A stretch of 64,000 nucleotides of DNA from CAYFSS01 sp964345975 (GCA_964345975.1 CAYFSS010000008.1:1-64000), one strand, 5' to 3'; numbered from the stretch's first letter, positions 17,783 through 27,244 are shown. Made by a program: numbers and translations. The notes: generated by a model not told the origin, from the sequence alone.

Positions 17783-18379
17783 TTAATCTCTGATGGACGG
17801 TAGCGGATCTAAGAACCCCAGTTCCTCCAACTTGCGACGCGTCATCTCAAGATCAGACCAAAGGTGGACGCGCTGCGATGGACTACGCAGGACATAAGCC
17901 GGATGGAAGGTAGGTAAAATATCGCAATCGCCTTCTCGTAACCACTGACCTCGTAATTGGGTGATGCGGCCATTCACATCCCCGGTAAAGTATTGATAGG
18001 CGGTAGCTCCCATGAGGAGGATTACTTTCGGCTTAACAAACAAAAATTGCTGTTGCAAGAGAGGACGGCATGCCAAGGCTTCTTGATGGGTAGGCTTGCG
18101 ATTACCGGGTGGACGGCATTTCACAATGTTTGCAATGTGAAACACATCTTCCGGAAACCCCAGGCCCTGGAGGGCTGAATCCAGCAGTTTTCCCGATCGC
18201 CCGACAAAAGGCACGCCTTGCTCATCTTCTTCTCGACCGGGTCCTTCCCCGATAATCATGAGAGGAGCTTCAATCGAGCCTCGATATACCACCGCATTGG
18301 TCCGCGATTCATGGAGTTCACACCGTTGACAATGGGCACACCGCTCAACGAAATTCTGCCATTCAGAGCGATCCATCAT
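17783..18379 (-). CDS. Uracil-DNA glycosylase, family 4 type
   Basis: A 198-residue 4Fe-4S uracil-DNA glycosylase that starts base-excision repair of deaminated cytosine. The cluster cysteines are in CAHCQRC near the N-terminus, NIVKCRPPGNRKP and ALACRPLL. The active-site motifs are GEGPGREEDEQGVPFVG and the late HPAYVLRS. This is the thermophile-like family 4, not the Ung family. It overlaps the Smr gene upstream by 4 bases (ATGA), so the two are cotranscribed. Confidence 0.92.
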   Translation of the reverse strand: MMDRSEWQNFVERCAHCQRCELHESRTNAVVYRGSIEAPLMIIGEGPGREEDEQGVPFVGRSGKLLDSALQGLGFPEDVFHIANIVKCRPPGNRKPTHQEALACRPLLQQQFLFVKPKVILLMGATAYQYFTGDVNGRITQLRGQWLREGDCDILPTFHPAYVLRSPSQRVHLWSDLEMTRRKLEELGFLDPLPSIRD

Positions 18380-18723
18380 TGCACCAGTAAAAGAGAGATC
18401 TCGTCATTTTGTTTGGCCCAATCAGGATCCTGTCTGAAACTAGGGCACAATTCAATGAGGTCTCGCCCCTCACGCTCAAACGGACCGAATGATTCGCCCG
18501 GGCACCAAGCCTTGATCTTCTCTTTCTCAGCAAGACTATTAAGATAACTGCGAGCGGCAATGCGGAGAGATCCGTCATCTCCATGTTTCCCCATGCCGTG
18601 AATGATCTTGACCTTGCGGACTTTGATACGCCGTAAGCTCGTAACCTCAAGCTGTAATCGACGCAAGGCATCTTCTAAACTTGGTTCACCCTTTATCAAG
18701 TCTATGATGGTCGTGGAACTCAC
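18376..18723 (-). CDS. Small Smr-domain protein
   Basis: A 115-residue protein resembling an isolated Smr (small MutS-related) domain, a fold with DNA or RNA nicking activity in characterised members. Visible are IIDLIKGEPSLEDALRRL (in place of the usual DLHG start), then KVKIIHGMGKHGDDGSLR, which is the core HGxGxxxLR motif. The usual C-terminal GGxGxT segment is replaced by ESFGPFEREG. The start is GTG at 18723 with AAGGAGG upstream. Its coupling to uracil-DNA glycosylase suggests a DNA-repair context, but that is inference. Confidence 0.7.
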   Translation of the reverse strand: MSSTTIIDLIKGEPSLEDALRRLQLEVTSLRRIKVRKVKIIHGMGKHGDDGSLRIAARSYLNSLAEKEKIKAWCPGESFGPFEREGRDLIELCPSFRQDPDWAKQNDEISLLLVQ

Positions 18724-18816
18724 ACTCGACCTCCTTATTAATTCAGTAGTAACTGATCCCTGAGAAGTTTCCTTCTCAAAGGAAAGCTCTACTTCAAATT
18801 CATTTAATAACTGTTC

Positions 18817-19227
18817 TTACTCGCTGACTCGAAAATCTTGACGACAGATTCGTCTAATCACGTCACTTAGCAGATGGAAGCCGTCCGGAATATCATCTCT
18901 TCCACCAAAGATGAACTTGCAAGAATCCAAGTTATTTGTCTCATCAATACAGGTAACAATCGACCAGGCACGGTACCAGGATCCAATCATCTCATCGCCT
19001 ACTCTTGCAATACGAGACTCCCATTCCAACAAGTCGATCTCACGACATGTAGCACGCAAGAGCTCAATCTGATCTGCTTGCATCGAGCGTGCAAAATTTC
19101 GGTTCCAGCGTGATGTTTCGGTCCAAGCAAAAAATGCTTTATCCAGATCAAAAGACACTCGGGTGCTGCCACGACGCCAGAGGAAAACTTCAACTTCAAG
19201 TTTATTTATTCTTTGGTATGCGTCCAC
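18817..19227 (-). CDS. Hypothetical protein, 136 residues
   Basis: I do not recognise this family. The GTG at 19227 sits behind GAGGTGAT, a good ribosome-binding site. The sequence is rich in Trp and acidic residues (VEVFLWRRGSTRVSFDLDK, FFAWTETSRWNRNFA, SWYRAWSIVTCIDETN). There is no signal peptide or membrane segment. Composition is protein-like over the whole length, and no other frame here is better. About 90 bases separate it from the Smr gene, so it may be a separate unit. Confidence 0.5.
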   Translation of the reverse strand: MDAYQRINKLEVEVFLWRRGSTRVSFDLDKAFFAWTETSRWNRNFARSMQADQIELLRATCREIDLLEWESRIARVGDEMIGSWYRAWSIVTCIDETNNLDSCKFIFGGRDDIPDGFHLLSDVIRRICRQDFRVSE

Positions 19228-19401
19228 TGATCACCTCGAACCAAACCCTGTTTAAAACTATAACACATCCTTAACTTAAGCTCGTTATTGAAGTCCTTCA
19301 AAACGACAGATTGCATAGAATTCCAACGTCATACGCCACTTTTTTTCGGGCGTTGAACGACAAGAATAGCGACGAAAGCATGCTAAATAATGCGAAACCG
19401 T

Positions 19402-19770
19402 TTATAAGCTAACAACCTTTATAGCTTCTTGGATCAGGAGAGGCAAATCACGCATCGAACAGCAAGATGACCAACCGGGACAATATGTGGTCAGGGATTC
19501 ATTTGCAACAAAGACTCTTAAGCCTTCGTCTGCCATTCGTTTGAAACATGCAAGCAAGCCTTCGCAGTCTTCCTTCTCCATGATTTGGATTGCGTCCTTA
19601 TAAAGAAAAAAAGCCACTCGCTCATAGGGTTTACAAAGGCCTTCCAGAAACGCCTGCAATAAGTCAGGCTCTTCAGCGTCTTTGATCAAGATCAACAAAT
19701 CAAAGGAGCTACCTTCGAAAGTCTCCACCGCTTGCTTAAGGCTAGCTTCAATCACAACTGCATCAGTCAT
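19402..19770 (-). CDS. DsrE-like small protein
   Basis: A 122-residue cytoplasmic protein starting at the ATG at 19770, which has GAGG upstream and overlaps the DUF6062 gene by 8 bases. The pattern FDLLILIKDAEE, VAFFLYKDAIQIM and a following GLRVFVANESLTTYCPG resembles DsrE/DsrF sulfur-relay folds, in which a hydrophobic strand plus a DA motif is followed by a Cys-containing segment. Cys-rich SSCCSMRD near the end fits a thiol role. The assignment rests on pattern only. Confidence 0.55.
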   Translation of the reverse strand: MTDAVVIEASLKQAVETFEGSSFDLLILIKDAEEPDLLQAFLEGLCKPYERVAFFLYKDAIQIMEKEDCEGLLACFKRMADEGLRVFVANESLTTYCPGWSSCCSMRDLPLLIQEAIKVVSL

Positions 19771-20557
19771 GGTTGTCCTCTTTGGTTTCCTGAACTCGTC
19801 CATAACCGGTACCTTCTAATTCCGGATTCGAACCTAGGAATAAAATAGCCCGTGAGATGGCATCCTTGGAGTTCTTCCAAGGTTCATCCTTATAGCGGTA
19901 GTCGAATTTCTTTGTAAACCATTCAACATCAGCCGCAAGAGTGTCCCATGCTTCGAGCTGTCTGCTAATGAGATCATCAAGAAATTGATTCGCTCGATTT
20001 CCCTTCAAGTACTTCTCCGCTTTGCCAATCAAGAGGGCTAAGTGTTTTAAGCAAAACAGCTTATTGGAGTGGAATCTTTCCTTGAAGTCTCGCTCTTCAA
20101 AATATTGATAGAAGATGACATCGAGATATCTCTCCATGGTTTCATCCATACGACGGCAGATGACACAATCGTCAGCTTGATCACGGATGCTCTTAGCAAG
20201 ATCCTTCCGAGGAGACTCTTCTTTCTTTAGCATGCGAGACATAAAACTTCGTGGATCGGGGTTCTGATTGGAAAGCTCAGATCCTAGCGTATTCCTGAGC
20301 TGAACTAAATGAGTGTGGAGAGTGAGGCCAAAGCCTAGCCGATTGAGTTGAGAATTATAAAGTGCACGGAGATGGTCTGAACAAAAACCATGCTTATTGG
20401 TCGTCATCCGAACATCGGACTCCATGAGGGCAGGTCCAAGATAATACTCTTCAAGATTAGCTTCCAATCCTGCATAGAGATCACAAAGTGGACAAGGATG
20501 ATGACTCGCGAAAGCATCATTGACGGGGATGGTATAAATAGTTTCTTTGCTTTGCAA
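19763..20557 (-). CDS. DUF6062 family protein
   Basis: A 264-residue soluble protein matching my recollection of the clostridial DUF6062 family (start ETIYTIPVNDAF). It carries repeated metal-site-like motifs: CPLC at residues 22-25, GFCSDHL near 58-63, CVICRRM, and FCLKHL. The pattern suggests two pseudo-symmetric zinc- or cluster-binding halves. The function is unknown. The start is TTG at 20557 with AAGGAG upstream. It sits between the P-loop/Asp23 fusion and the DsrE-like gene, apparently in one operon. Confidence 0.75.
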   Translation of the reverse strand: MQSKETIYTIPVNDAFASHHPCPLCDLYAGLEANLEEYYLGPALMESDVRMTTNKHGFCSDHLRALYNSQLNRLGFGLTLHTHLVQLRNTLGSELSNQNPDPRSFMSRMLKKEESPRKDLAKSIRDQADDCVICRRMDETMERYLDVIFYQYFEERDFKERFHSNKLFCLKHLALLIGKAEKYLKGNRANQFLDDLISRQLEAWDTLAADVEWFTKKFDYRYKDEPWKNSKDAISRAILFLGSNPELEGTGYGRVQETKEDNHD

Positions 20558-20575
20558 TGAAATCTCCTTATCGAT

Positions 20576-21658
20576 TTAAACGCTTAGGCCGGGGACAGCT
20601 AGGCGCTGGGCTTTTGCATTGACCGCTAAGACATTCATGCCGCTTAGCTGCTCGACTCGCTCCGCCAGTTTATCTTGCGCTGTGACTAATGTGTCTCTTG
20701 CATTGTAGCCATACTCGAGGATAAGCGCGACATCGATGAGAACCCCACTTTGATAGGCTAGGATCTGGACATCACTGATTCCGGCCACCCCCGGAACTTC
20801 TGCGACAATGAAATGAATCAACGAAACGATCGCAGCTTCAGAAATGGAATACCGCCCAAGCGTAGAGAAGCTCGGGCGCACCACCGTTCGGTCACTATAT
20901 TCCAAGAGTTGAGCATCCTCGAATTCACGCCTCCTAAACCATCTACCGAGAGGTTCAGTAATTCGGCCGGAGAATTCATGCTTTATCTCCATTCCGGGAA
21001 CCGGGATCGTGTGATGTCCCGAACGCATTCTTCGTTCTCTTGCCGCTCTTTGTTCATCAGGCGTAGCGACATCGGCTATCCGAATGATGTGTGAAGGTTC
21101 GGGCAGCTTAAGCTGAGTGCAAATGCGAGTAATCATGGCATCGCTGGTCCCCAAAATAAGGAGCTTATCGGGGGCTTTGTCCGCCAATGTGCGTCTCATC
21201 GTCGAAGCTTGGGCTTCATCCAAGAAGATCGCAACGCGCACAGCTTGCAATTGGGTGTCCGCCCGTTTCGCAGTGCTTCCGGCAACAATCCGACTACCGT
21301 GAATCAGCAAACCGTCATCAATGATGTAGTCAATTTGATGTTCAGCTGCAATTTCAATGGCTCGGCTCGATTTCCCTGTCCCGCTGGGACCGATAAAGGC
21401 ATAGACCTCAATCGCAGCTAACGCTGCATCCATCCTGGCTTGTTCGCTGAGATGGGGGGCGCCGGGATGACTATCTTCACGTTCCATCACAGCATCGAGA
21501 CCTCGTTTGACATCCTGAAAGCTGGGGCGTGAAGAACCCTTCTTGTTGAGACCGTTCATCGGTCGTCCGAGCACGCGTTGTTCTTCGCGTCGAACCTGTC
21601 GTTGACGCTGAAACTTCACTCGTTTTCTAAGATTGCTGATGAAACTGCGAAGAGGCAT
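20576..21658 (-). CDS. P-loop ATPase fused to Asp23/YloU-like domain
   Basis: A 360-residue protein with two recognisable parts. Residues about 85-200 hold a P-loop NTPase with Walker A at 90-97 (GPSGTGKSS), a DDGLLIHGSRI segment and a possible Walker B (VAIFLDEAQ, 143-150). Residues about 260-355 resemble the Asp23/Gls24/YloU domain (LGRYSISEAAIVSLIHFIV, then VAGISDV). The N-terminus is strongly basic. Asp23 proteins are membrane-associated envelope-stress proteins in other Firmicutes. The role of the fusion is unknown. It follows yebC directly, with 2 bases between them. Confidence 0.7.
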   Translation of the reverse strand: MPLRSFISNLRKRVKFQRQRQVRREEQRVLGRPMNGLNKKGSSRPSFQDVKRGLDAVMEREDSHPGAPHLSEQARMDAALAAIEVYAFIGPSGTGKSSRAIEIAAEHQIDYIIDDGLLIHGSRIVAGSTAKRADTQLQAVRVAIFLDEAQASTMRRTLADKAPDKLLILGTSDAMITRICTQLKLPEPSHIIRIADVATPDEQRAARERRMRSGHHTIPVPGMEIKHEFSGRITEPLGRWFRRREFEDAQLLEYSDRTVVRPSFSTLGRYSISEAAIVSLIHFIVAEVPGVAGISDVQILAYQSGVLIDVALILEYGYNARDTLVTAQDKLAERVEQLSGMNVLAVNAKAQRLAVPGLSV

Positions 21659-21660
21659 GA

Positions 21661-22416
21661 TTAGCTTGAAAGAACCTCGACCGGTTCGTAATTGGTATAG
21701 ACGTTTTGCACGTCATCGGAATCCTCAAGATCTTCGATGAGTTTCTCGACTTTCTTGGCTGCTTCTTCATCCTCGACCCTGACATAGTTTTCCGGGGTAG
21801 GCTCAAGGCTCGACTCGACAATCGTGACGCCGTTTTCTTTGAGAGCAGTCTCTACTTTATGAAAGTCCTTTGCTTGGCAGTTGATCTCAAAGATCGCTTG
21901 TTCTTCCTCAGACTCGACACGAGCAATATCATCAGCACCGGCATCGAGCCCTATCATCATGAGATCCTCTTCATCAAACGCTCCTGCTTCAACGAAGAAC
22001 GTACCGATGGTTTCAAACATAAAAGTAACTGAGCCTGTGGTTCCAAGATTTCCGCCATTCCGATCAAAGAGGTGACGGATCTCGCCTGCTGTACGGTTAC
22101 GATTATCCGTTAAGCATTGAACGACAACCGCAACTCCACCCGGACCATAGCCTTCGTACGTAATCTCATCGAAATGGATGTCGCCATCCGCTCCACTGCC
22201 GCGCTTGATGCTTCGCTCGATATTATCATTGGGTACATTGGCAGCTTTAGCCCTTGCAATGGCTGCAGCCAAGCGAGGATTGAACTCAGGATCGGTGCCG
22301 CCATCCTTCACTGCTACTTGGATCTCACGGCCCACTTTGGTAAAGATCTTGGCTCTCTTGGCATCTTCGGCCCCTTTACGACGTTTGATATTGTTCCACT
22401 TAGAATGACCTGCCAC
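21661..22416 (-). CDS. yebC: YebC/PmpR family DNA-binding regulator
   Basis: A 251-residue member of the YebC family. It starts with the invariant MAGHSKWNNIKRRKGAEDAKR and contains GGTDPEFNPRLAAAIARAKAANVPNDNIERSI in order, with GYGPGGVAVVVQCLTDNRNRT in the second domain. Some members regulate transcription and others relieve ribosome stalling at proline stretches. It heads the minus-strand cluster that runs to 19402 and is divergent from znuC. Confidence 0.95.
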   Translation of the reverse strand: MAGHSKWNNIKRRKGAEDAKRAKIFTKVGREIQVAVKDGGTDPEFNPRLAAAIARAKAANVPNDNIERSIKRGSGADGDIHFDEITYEGYGPGGVAVVVQCLTDNRNRTAGEIRHLFDRNGGNLGTTGSVTFMFETIGTFFVEAGAFDEEDLMMIGLDAGADDIARVESEEEQAIFEINCQAKDFHKVETALKENGVTIVESSLEPTPENYVRVEDEEAAKKVEKLIEDLEDSDDVQNVYTNYEPVEVLSS

Positions 22417-22571
22417 AATATCCTCACTTTCTATGATCTAAATACATTTATAAGAAATATCTCGGTTCCGGATAAGCCATGGATCCGAGTGTCTTAACTT
22501 TGGCTTTGAGAAGTCACTAGTTGGCTAAATAGATTATACTTAGCAATCGAAGATAGTTTCAAGGAGTGCCT

Positions 22572-23333
22572 ATGCCGCAGACGTCCCTACGCAATCCTCT
22601 GCTTGAAGTCAGAGATCTCAGCTTCCGTTATGATGAAGTTCCCGTGCTTCAGCGAGTCAATTTTTCTATCTATGAAGCTGATTTTGTGGCTCTTATCGGA
22701 CCGAACGGAGCAGGCAAATCCAGTCTGATGCGTCTCATCCTCGGTTTTCTTAAACCGCAAGATGGTCAAATTACCATTGCAGGTCATGCGCCCCGAAGCC
22801 ACGAACTTGCAAAACTCATCGCATACGTACCCCAACAGATCCCCGATCTAAATCTGCATTTCCCTGCCAGTCTGGAAGAGATCATTGAAGGTAATCTTTA
22901 TCCCTTAGGTAGAGCCTGGACTAGAAGTGAGAGGCAGAGACGTCGCGAATTGGTGGATGCAAGCCTCCGCCGGGTGGGTCTTGAGGGCCGTGCAAAAGAT
23001 CACTTGGACAGTCTGTCAGGGGGAGAAGTTCAGAAAGTTCTCCTTGCCAGAGCGCTCATCTCTCAGCCCAAAGTCTTATTCCTCGATGAGCCTACCGCCG
23101 GAGTTGACCAGCAATCGAGCGAAGAATTGTATGCTCTCTTAAAACAGTTAAACCAACGGGACGGATTAACGATCCTACTTATTACGCATGAACTCTATCG
23201 CATCAAAGAGATCTGCGATCGTTTTCTCTACCTTGGACATCGAACTTCCTTCGAAGTGCCTAAAGAAGAATACGGGACTGAAGTTTTCTTCCGTCGCCTC
23301 TACGGGCAGGAGGCATCCTATGGAAATCTTTAG
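22572..23333 (+). CDS. znuC: Metal (zinc-type) ABC transporter ATP-binding protein
   Basis: A 253-residue ATPase of the ZnuC/MntB-like metal-import family. Walker A is LIGPNGAGKSSLM, the Q-loop region is AYVPQQ, the signature is LSGGEVQKVLLARAL, and Walker B is LFLDEPTAGVD, followed by the switch His in LITHEL. The ATG at 22572 has AAGGAG five bases upstream. It overlaps the permease gene by 14 bases. A TATACT -10-like hexamer at 22535 precedes it, but I see no clear Zur box. Confidence 0.9.
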   Translation: MPQTSLRNPLLEVRDLSFRYDEVPVLQRVNFSIYEADFVALIGPNGAGKSSLMRLILGFLKPQDGQITIAGHAPRSHELAKLIAYVPQQIPDLNLHFPASLEEIIEGNLYPLGRAWTRSERQRRRELVDASLRRVGLEGRAKDHLDSLSGGEVQKVLLARALISQPKVLFLDEPTAGVDQQSSEELYALLKQLNQRDGLTILLITHELYRIKEICDRFLYLGHRTSFEVPKEEYGTEVFFRRLYGQEASYGNL

Positions 23334-24120
23334 CTACGACTTCATGCGAAATGCGTTCCTCATGACCATTTTATTGTCGGTTTCTTGTGCCTGCATCGGT
23401 CATGTTATTGTTCTCAGAGGTTTGTCTCTCACAGGCGATGCCTTATCGCATTCTGCCTTGGCCGGGGTAAGTTTGGGGCTTATTTTAGGTCTTAGTCCCA
23501 GCGTAACGTCTGTCCTCTTAGCCATCATTGTCGCACTCTTGATCGAAGCCTTGCGGAGAGCTTTTCCACGCCAATCGGACCTGGCCATCTCCATCGTCAT
23601 GTCCGCAGGGATCGGTGTCGGAGCTGTCTTGGCCAGCAAGGTCCCGGGCATCAATCTTCAGTCTTATCTGTTCGGAAGCCTCGTCGCAATTCAGCAAAAT
23701 GAGCTGTACTTCGTGCTTATTCTCACGGTCCTTGTTTTACTGACCTATCTCCTGATGTACCGAGAGCTCTTTCACTTAAGCTTTGACCCGCAAAACGCTA
23801 AGCTCCTTGGGATCAGGGTCAATTTGAGCTCAGGACTCTTCATGATTCTCACAGGTCTTACGATCGCAGTTGCCGCTCGAAGCGCCGGCATCCTCATCGT
23901 CTCATCGTTGATGGTTCTTCCCTTTGCAACCAGTATCCAACACCGGCTAAGTTATAAAGCTACCCTCATCGTCGCCATGATCTATGGGGTATGGAATTCT
24001 GTGATAGGCCTCTTTGTCGCCTTCTATTTAAATTGGGCAACCGGTGGAAGCATCGTCATCGTCAGCATCGTGACGCTTGCTGTCGTTGCTTTGATCACGC
24101 GTCTTGTGAGACGAGTTTAA
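23320..24120 (+). CDS. znuB: Metal ABC transporter permease (ZnuB/MntB family)
   Basis: A 266-residue integral membrane protein with about eight hydrophobic segments, of the ABC-3 permease family. Typical regions are VLRGLSLTGDALSHSALAGV (the ATPase-coupling DALSHS motif), SLVAIQ, FDPQNAKLLGI and ILIVSSLMVLPFA. The ATG at 23320 follows AGGAGG and overlaps znuC. A longer open frame from 23188 is only overlap with znuC. The matching substrate-binding gene is not adjacent but lies at 30309-31268 on the other strand. Confidence 0.9.
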   Translation: MEIFSYDFMRNAFLMTILLSVSCACIGHVIVLRGLSLTGDALSHSALAGVSLGLILGLSPSVTSVLLAIIVALLIEALRRAFPRQSDLAISIVMSAGIGVGAVLASKVPGINLQSYLFGSLVAIQQNELYFVLILTVLVLLTYLLMYRELFHLSFDPQNAKLLGIRVNLSSGLFMILTGLTIAVAARSAGILIVSSLMVLPFATSIQHRLSYKATLIVAMIYGVWNSVIGLFVAFYLNWATGGSIVIVSIVTLAVVALITRLVRRV

Positions 24121-24187
24121 GCAATCCGTTGTGGAGCAAACGGATAGCGCATTGAATCCCAATGAGCTTCAACCGGATTAACGGTGA

Positions 24188-25807
24188 TTAGGCGTTGATG
24201 CCGTGGAGTTCAAGACCTTCATTACGTTCTAAGACCCAGTCGACATTCCAAGGCGCTGCAAAGAGCACCACAGGCTCGCCGTCTCTATCTTCAACCAACA
24301 AGCTCTGGCTAGGCAAGACCAGCTTTGTGGGATCAGTCTGAGAGGCTTTTTCGTTGAAACGTAGCCATCTGGCTAAGCGATAAGGTAATGCCTCACGACG
24401 CAAGTCAACCTTGTACTCTTCCTTCAAACGATGCTCTAAGACATCGAACTGAAGAACACCCACGACGCCGATGCAGAATGTCTCTGTACCAATCGAGGGT
24501 TCTTTATAGAGCTGGATGGTGCCTTCTTGCGAGAGCTGCTCCAGTCCTTGGAGAAACTGTTTGCGCTTGAGACTATTCTTTGCATAGACGCGCGCAAAAT
24601 GTTCAGGGGCGAATGAAGGAATATCGTTGAATTGAAGCATCGTACCGTCTGCAAAAGAGCCGGTGCTTAAGCTATCACCGAGGCGATAAACCCCCGGGTC
24701 GAAGAGGCCAATGATATCACCGGCATACGCCCGCTCAACGCCCACGTGATCTTGCGCAAGAAACTGCTGCGGTTGAGCCAAACGGATTTGCTTGCCGGTT
24801 CGTGCCAGGGTAACTCCCATATCCTTCTCATAGGCGCCGGAACAAATACGCAAGAAAGCCATGCGATCACGATGGCGCGGGTCCATATTGGCTTGAATCT
24901 TAAAGATGAAGCCACTAAAGTCCTCAGAATCTGCGGGAATCTTCCCTTGATTGCTCTCGTAGGATGCAGGGCTAGGGGCCATTTCAATAAAAGAATGAAG
25001 GAACGTTTCAACCCCGAAGTTTGTCAGTGCACTCCCGAAATAAAGCGGTGTAAGCTGTCCTTGATCAATCCTCTCACGATCGAAATCTTCCCCTGCAATA
25101 TCCAGGAGCTCGATATCCGCCAAGAGGTCTGATTGATAATCCTCGCCAATGATTTCAGCGAGCTTAGGATCTTCAAGATCACTCACTTCGTAAGATACGC
25201 GATTCATTCCATGATCGGATCCCGAGCGATCAAATAGCTCAACCTTCCGGCTGAAGCGATTGTAGACACCCTTGAAGTCCCCATAAATCCCAATCGGCCA
25301 GTTGACCGGAACAGAATGAATGCCGAGAACCTTTTCGATTTCATCCATCAACTCGAAGGGCGGTCTTGCAACGCGATCCATCTTATTGACAAAGGTGAAG
25401 ATAGGAATGCCGCGCATACGGCAAACTTCAAACAACTTGATCGTTTGCTCTTCCACGCCGCGGCCACCATCGATCAACATTACCGCCGCATCAGCAGCCA
25501 TCAATGTGCGATAGGTATCTTCTGAGAAGTCCTGGTGACCCGGTGTATCCAAGATATTGATGCAAAAGCCCTCATATTCAAACTGCATCACAGAGCTCGT
25601 AACCGAAATGCCACGTTCTTTCTCAATATCCATCCAATCTGAGGTAGCGTGTTGACCGGTCTTGCGCGCACGCACAGAGCCCGCCTCGTGGATAGCTCCC
25701 CCATATAGGAGGAGCTTCTCAGTCATTGTTGTTTTCCCGGCGTCAGGGTGAGAAATAATTGCGAAGGTTCGTCTACGAAGGACTTCTTCTCTTACTTTTG
25801 TAGACAT
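24188..25807 (-). CDS. prfC: Peptide chain release factor 3
   Basis: A 539-residue translational GTPase that recycles RF1/RF2 from the ribosome. The GTPase motifs are SHPDAGKTT (G1), SSVMQFEYEG near G2, DTPGHQDF (G3) and VNKMDR (G4). The C-terminal GVLQFDVLEHRLKEEY is specific for RF3. I prefer the ATG at 25807, which has AAAGGAGA just upstream, over an ATG at 25831. It overlaps the DUF815 gene by 16 bases. Confidence 0.95.
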   Translation of the reverse strand: MSTKVREEVLRRRTFAIISHPDAGKTTMTEKLLLYGGAIHEAGSVRARKTGQHATSDWMDIEKERGISVTSSVMQFEYEGFCINILDTPGHQDFSEDTYRTLMAADAAVMLIDGGRGVEEQTIKLFEVCRMRGIPIFTFVNKMDRVARPPFELMDEIEKVLGIHSVPVNWPIGIYGDFKGVYNRFSRKVELFDRSGSDHGMNRVSYEVSDLEDPKLAEIIGEDYQSDLLADIELLDIAGEDFDRERIDQGQLTPLYFGSALTNFGVETFLHSFIEMAPSPASYESNQGKIPADSEDFSGFIFKIQANMDPRHRDRMAFLRICSGAYEKDMGVTLARTGKQIRLAQPQQFLAQDHVGVERAYAGDIIGLFDPGVYRLGDSLSTGSFADGTMLQFNDIPSFAPEHFARVYAKNSLKRKQFLQGLEQLSQEGTIQLYKEPSIGTETFCIGVVGVLQFDVLEHRLKEEYKVDLRREALPYRLARWLRFNEKASQTDPTKLVLPSQSLLVEDRDGEPVVLFAAPWNVDWVLERNEGLELHGINA

Positions 25808-27138
25808 GATTCTCCTTTGAGTTGTGGCCATACTGCAACAAATTGCTGAGCCGTTCTTGGTGATCGATGACCTCTACGTGCTGCATACCCCAAGGCCGCT
25901 TGACGTACTTCATCATCCCAAAGATAGCCCTTTTGAAGAATAAGATGCTCCACGACAGCTAGATAATCCGTTTGAATTGGATGCGCAAAGTGAAGCTGGA
26001 GACCAAAACGACTGGCAAGCGATAGTCGCTCATCACGTTCATCTCCGGAATAACGATAATTCGCATCGTTATCATCTTCGCGGATGAGATGACGACGGTT
26101 TGAGGTGACATAGATCGCACAATGTTCGGGGATTTGACGGACATCACCCTCCAAAAAAGCCTTGAGACGTCTGTAATCATCGTCCAACCCATCAAAGCTT
26201 AGGTCATCGAAAAACAAGATGACTTTCTGAGGACAATCATCAAGTTCTTGAAACAGCGACTCGAGGATCTTGAGGTCATCTTTGCGAAGCGAAACCAAAA
26301 TAAGGTTGTCTTTTGCGTAGCGTGCCAAGACGGAATGGATCGCTGTCGACTTCCCTGTCCCGCGAGCCCCGGTCAACAAAACATGTTGACGTCTTTCGCC
26401 ACGGAGGAAGGACTCAACTTCTGCGTAGACTTTAGCTAGATTACCGGTGTAATCGACCAAGTCATCAGGTTCGGGCAGTTGGAGACGTTGAATGGGAGTG
26501 ATGGCGTGATCCCTGTAGTCATAGGCAGCATTGAGGTTCCAATGACCTGTGCCATATTTCCGGTAGAAATCGGCAAGCTGGGAAATACATGACATCATGC
26601 GTTGGTTCTCTAAAGCATATTTCAAACTACGAAACATCAGCTTCCAGGCCGGGCGTGGTGAACCGGAATCGCTAGCGGTCGGTTCCACACATTCTCCCTT
26701 ATATAAAGGCAGATGGCTTACTAAATTAAGGTACTCATCTTCATCGGCAACGATGTAGCGACGTCGAATTTCATCACGCAAACTATCCGGGGCTAAACTC
26801 GCCAAGCGCTGGATGGTCTCGATATCGTACAAAACGGCACTGGAAAGTGAATTCTCCATGTCACGGGGTGATTTCGAAAAGGGATTGACAGAGCTAAGAA
26901 TACCTTTCAACAGAAACGTCGATAGACTACAACTAGGTTCAGCAGCCGCTAATTCTTTATATAGCTCTGCATAAGTGATGACCATCGTAGGTTGGTTCGT
27001 ATCATTTTCGGCCATAGCTTTCAAAAGCTCTTGGAGCGCTCGACCGACCGGATTCTCCAAGACATCGTGATAACAAGTCAAGATGCGCGTGCTGTAATAA
27101 AGATTGGAGAATCTCTCCATTATGTTCTTCGTATCCAT
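25792..27138 (-). CDS. DUF815 family AAA ATPase
   Basis: A 448-residue ATPase of the DUF815 family. The C-terminal half has Walker A GARGTGKST, Walker B ILFFDDLSF and sensor-1-like IYVTSNRRHL, followed by a DDNDANYRYSGDERDERLS segment and SLASRFG, typical of the family. The N-terminal 200 residues are helical with no known domain. The ATG at 27138 follows GAGGAGG. The function is unknown. It is cotranscribed with prfC and divergent from the coiled-coil module at 27318. Confidence 0.85.
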   Translation of the reverse strand: MDTKNIMERFSNLYYSTRILTCYHDVLENPVGRALQELLKAMAENDTNQPTMVITYAELYKELAAAEPSCSLSTFLLKGILSSVNPFSKSPRDMENSLSSAVLYDIETIQRLASLAPDSLRDEIRRRYIVADEDEYLNLVSHLPLYKGECVEPTASDSGSPRPAWKLMFRSLKYALENQRMMSCISQLADFYRKYGTGHWNLNAAYDYRDHAITPIQRLQLPEPDDLVDYTGNLAKVYAEVESFLRGERRQHVLLTGARGTGKSTAIHSVLARYAKDNLILVSLRKDDLKILESLFQELDDCPQKVILFFDDLSFDGLDDDYRRLKAFLEGDVRQIPEHCAIYVTSNRRHLIREDDNDANYRYSGDERDERLSLASRFGLQLHFAHPIQTDYLAVVEHLILQKGYLWDDEVRQAALGYAARRGHRSPRTAQQFVAVWPQLKGESCLQK

Positions 27139-27244
27139 CAAGAGCCTCCTCGGCCGGGGTCCTGCGGTGGAAATATCTTTGGCTGTGACCTCATACGGTA
27201 AACTGCGATTAACAAGAAAGCGAACTTAAGTATTTTAGCACAGC

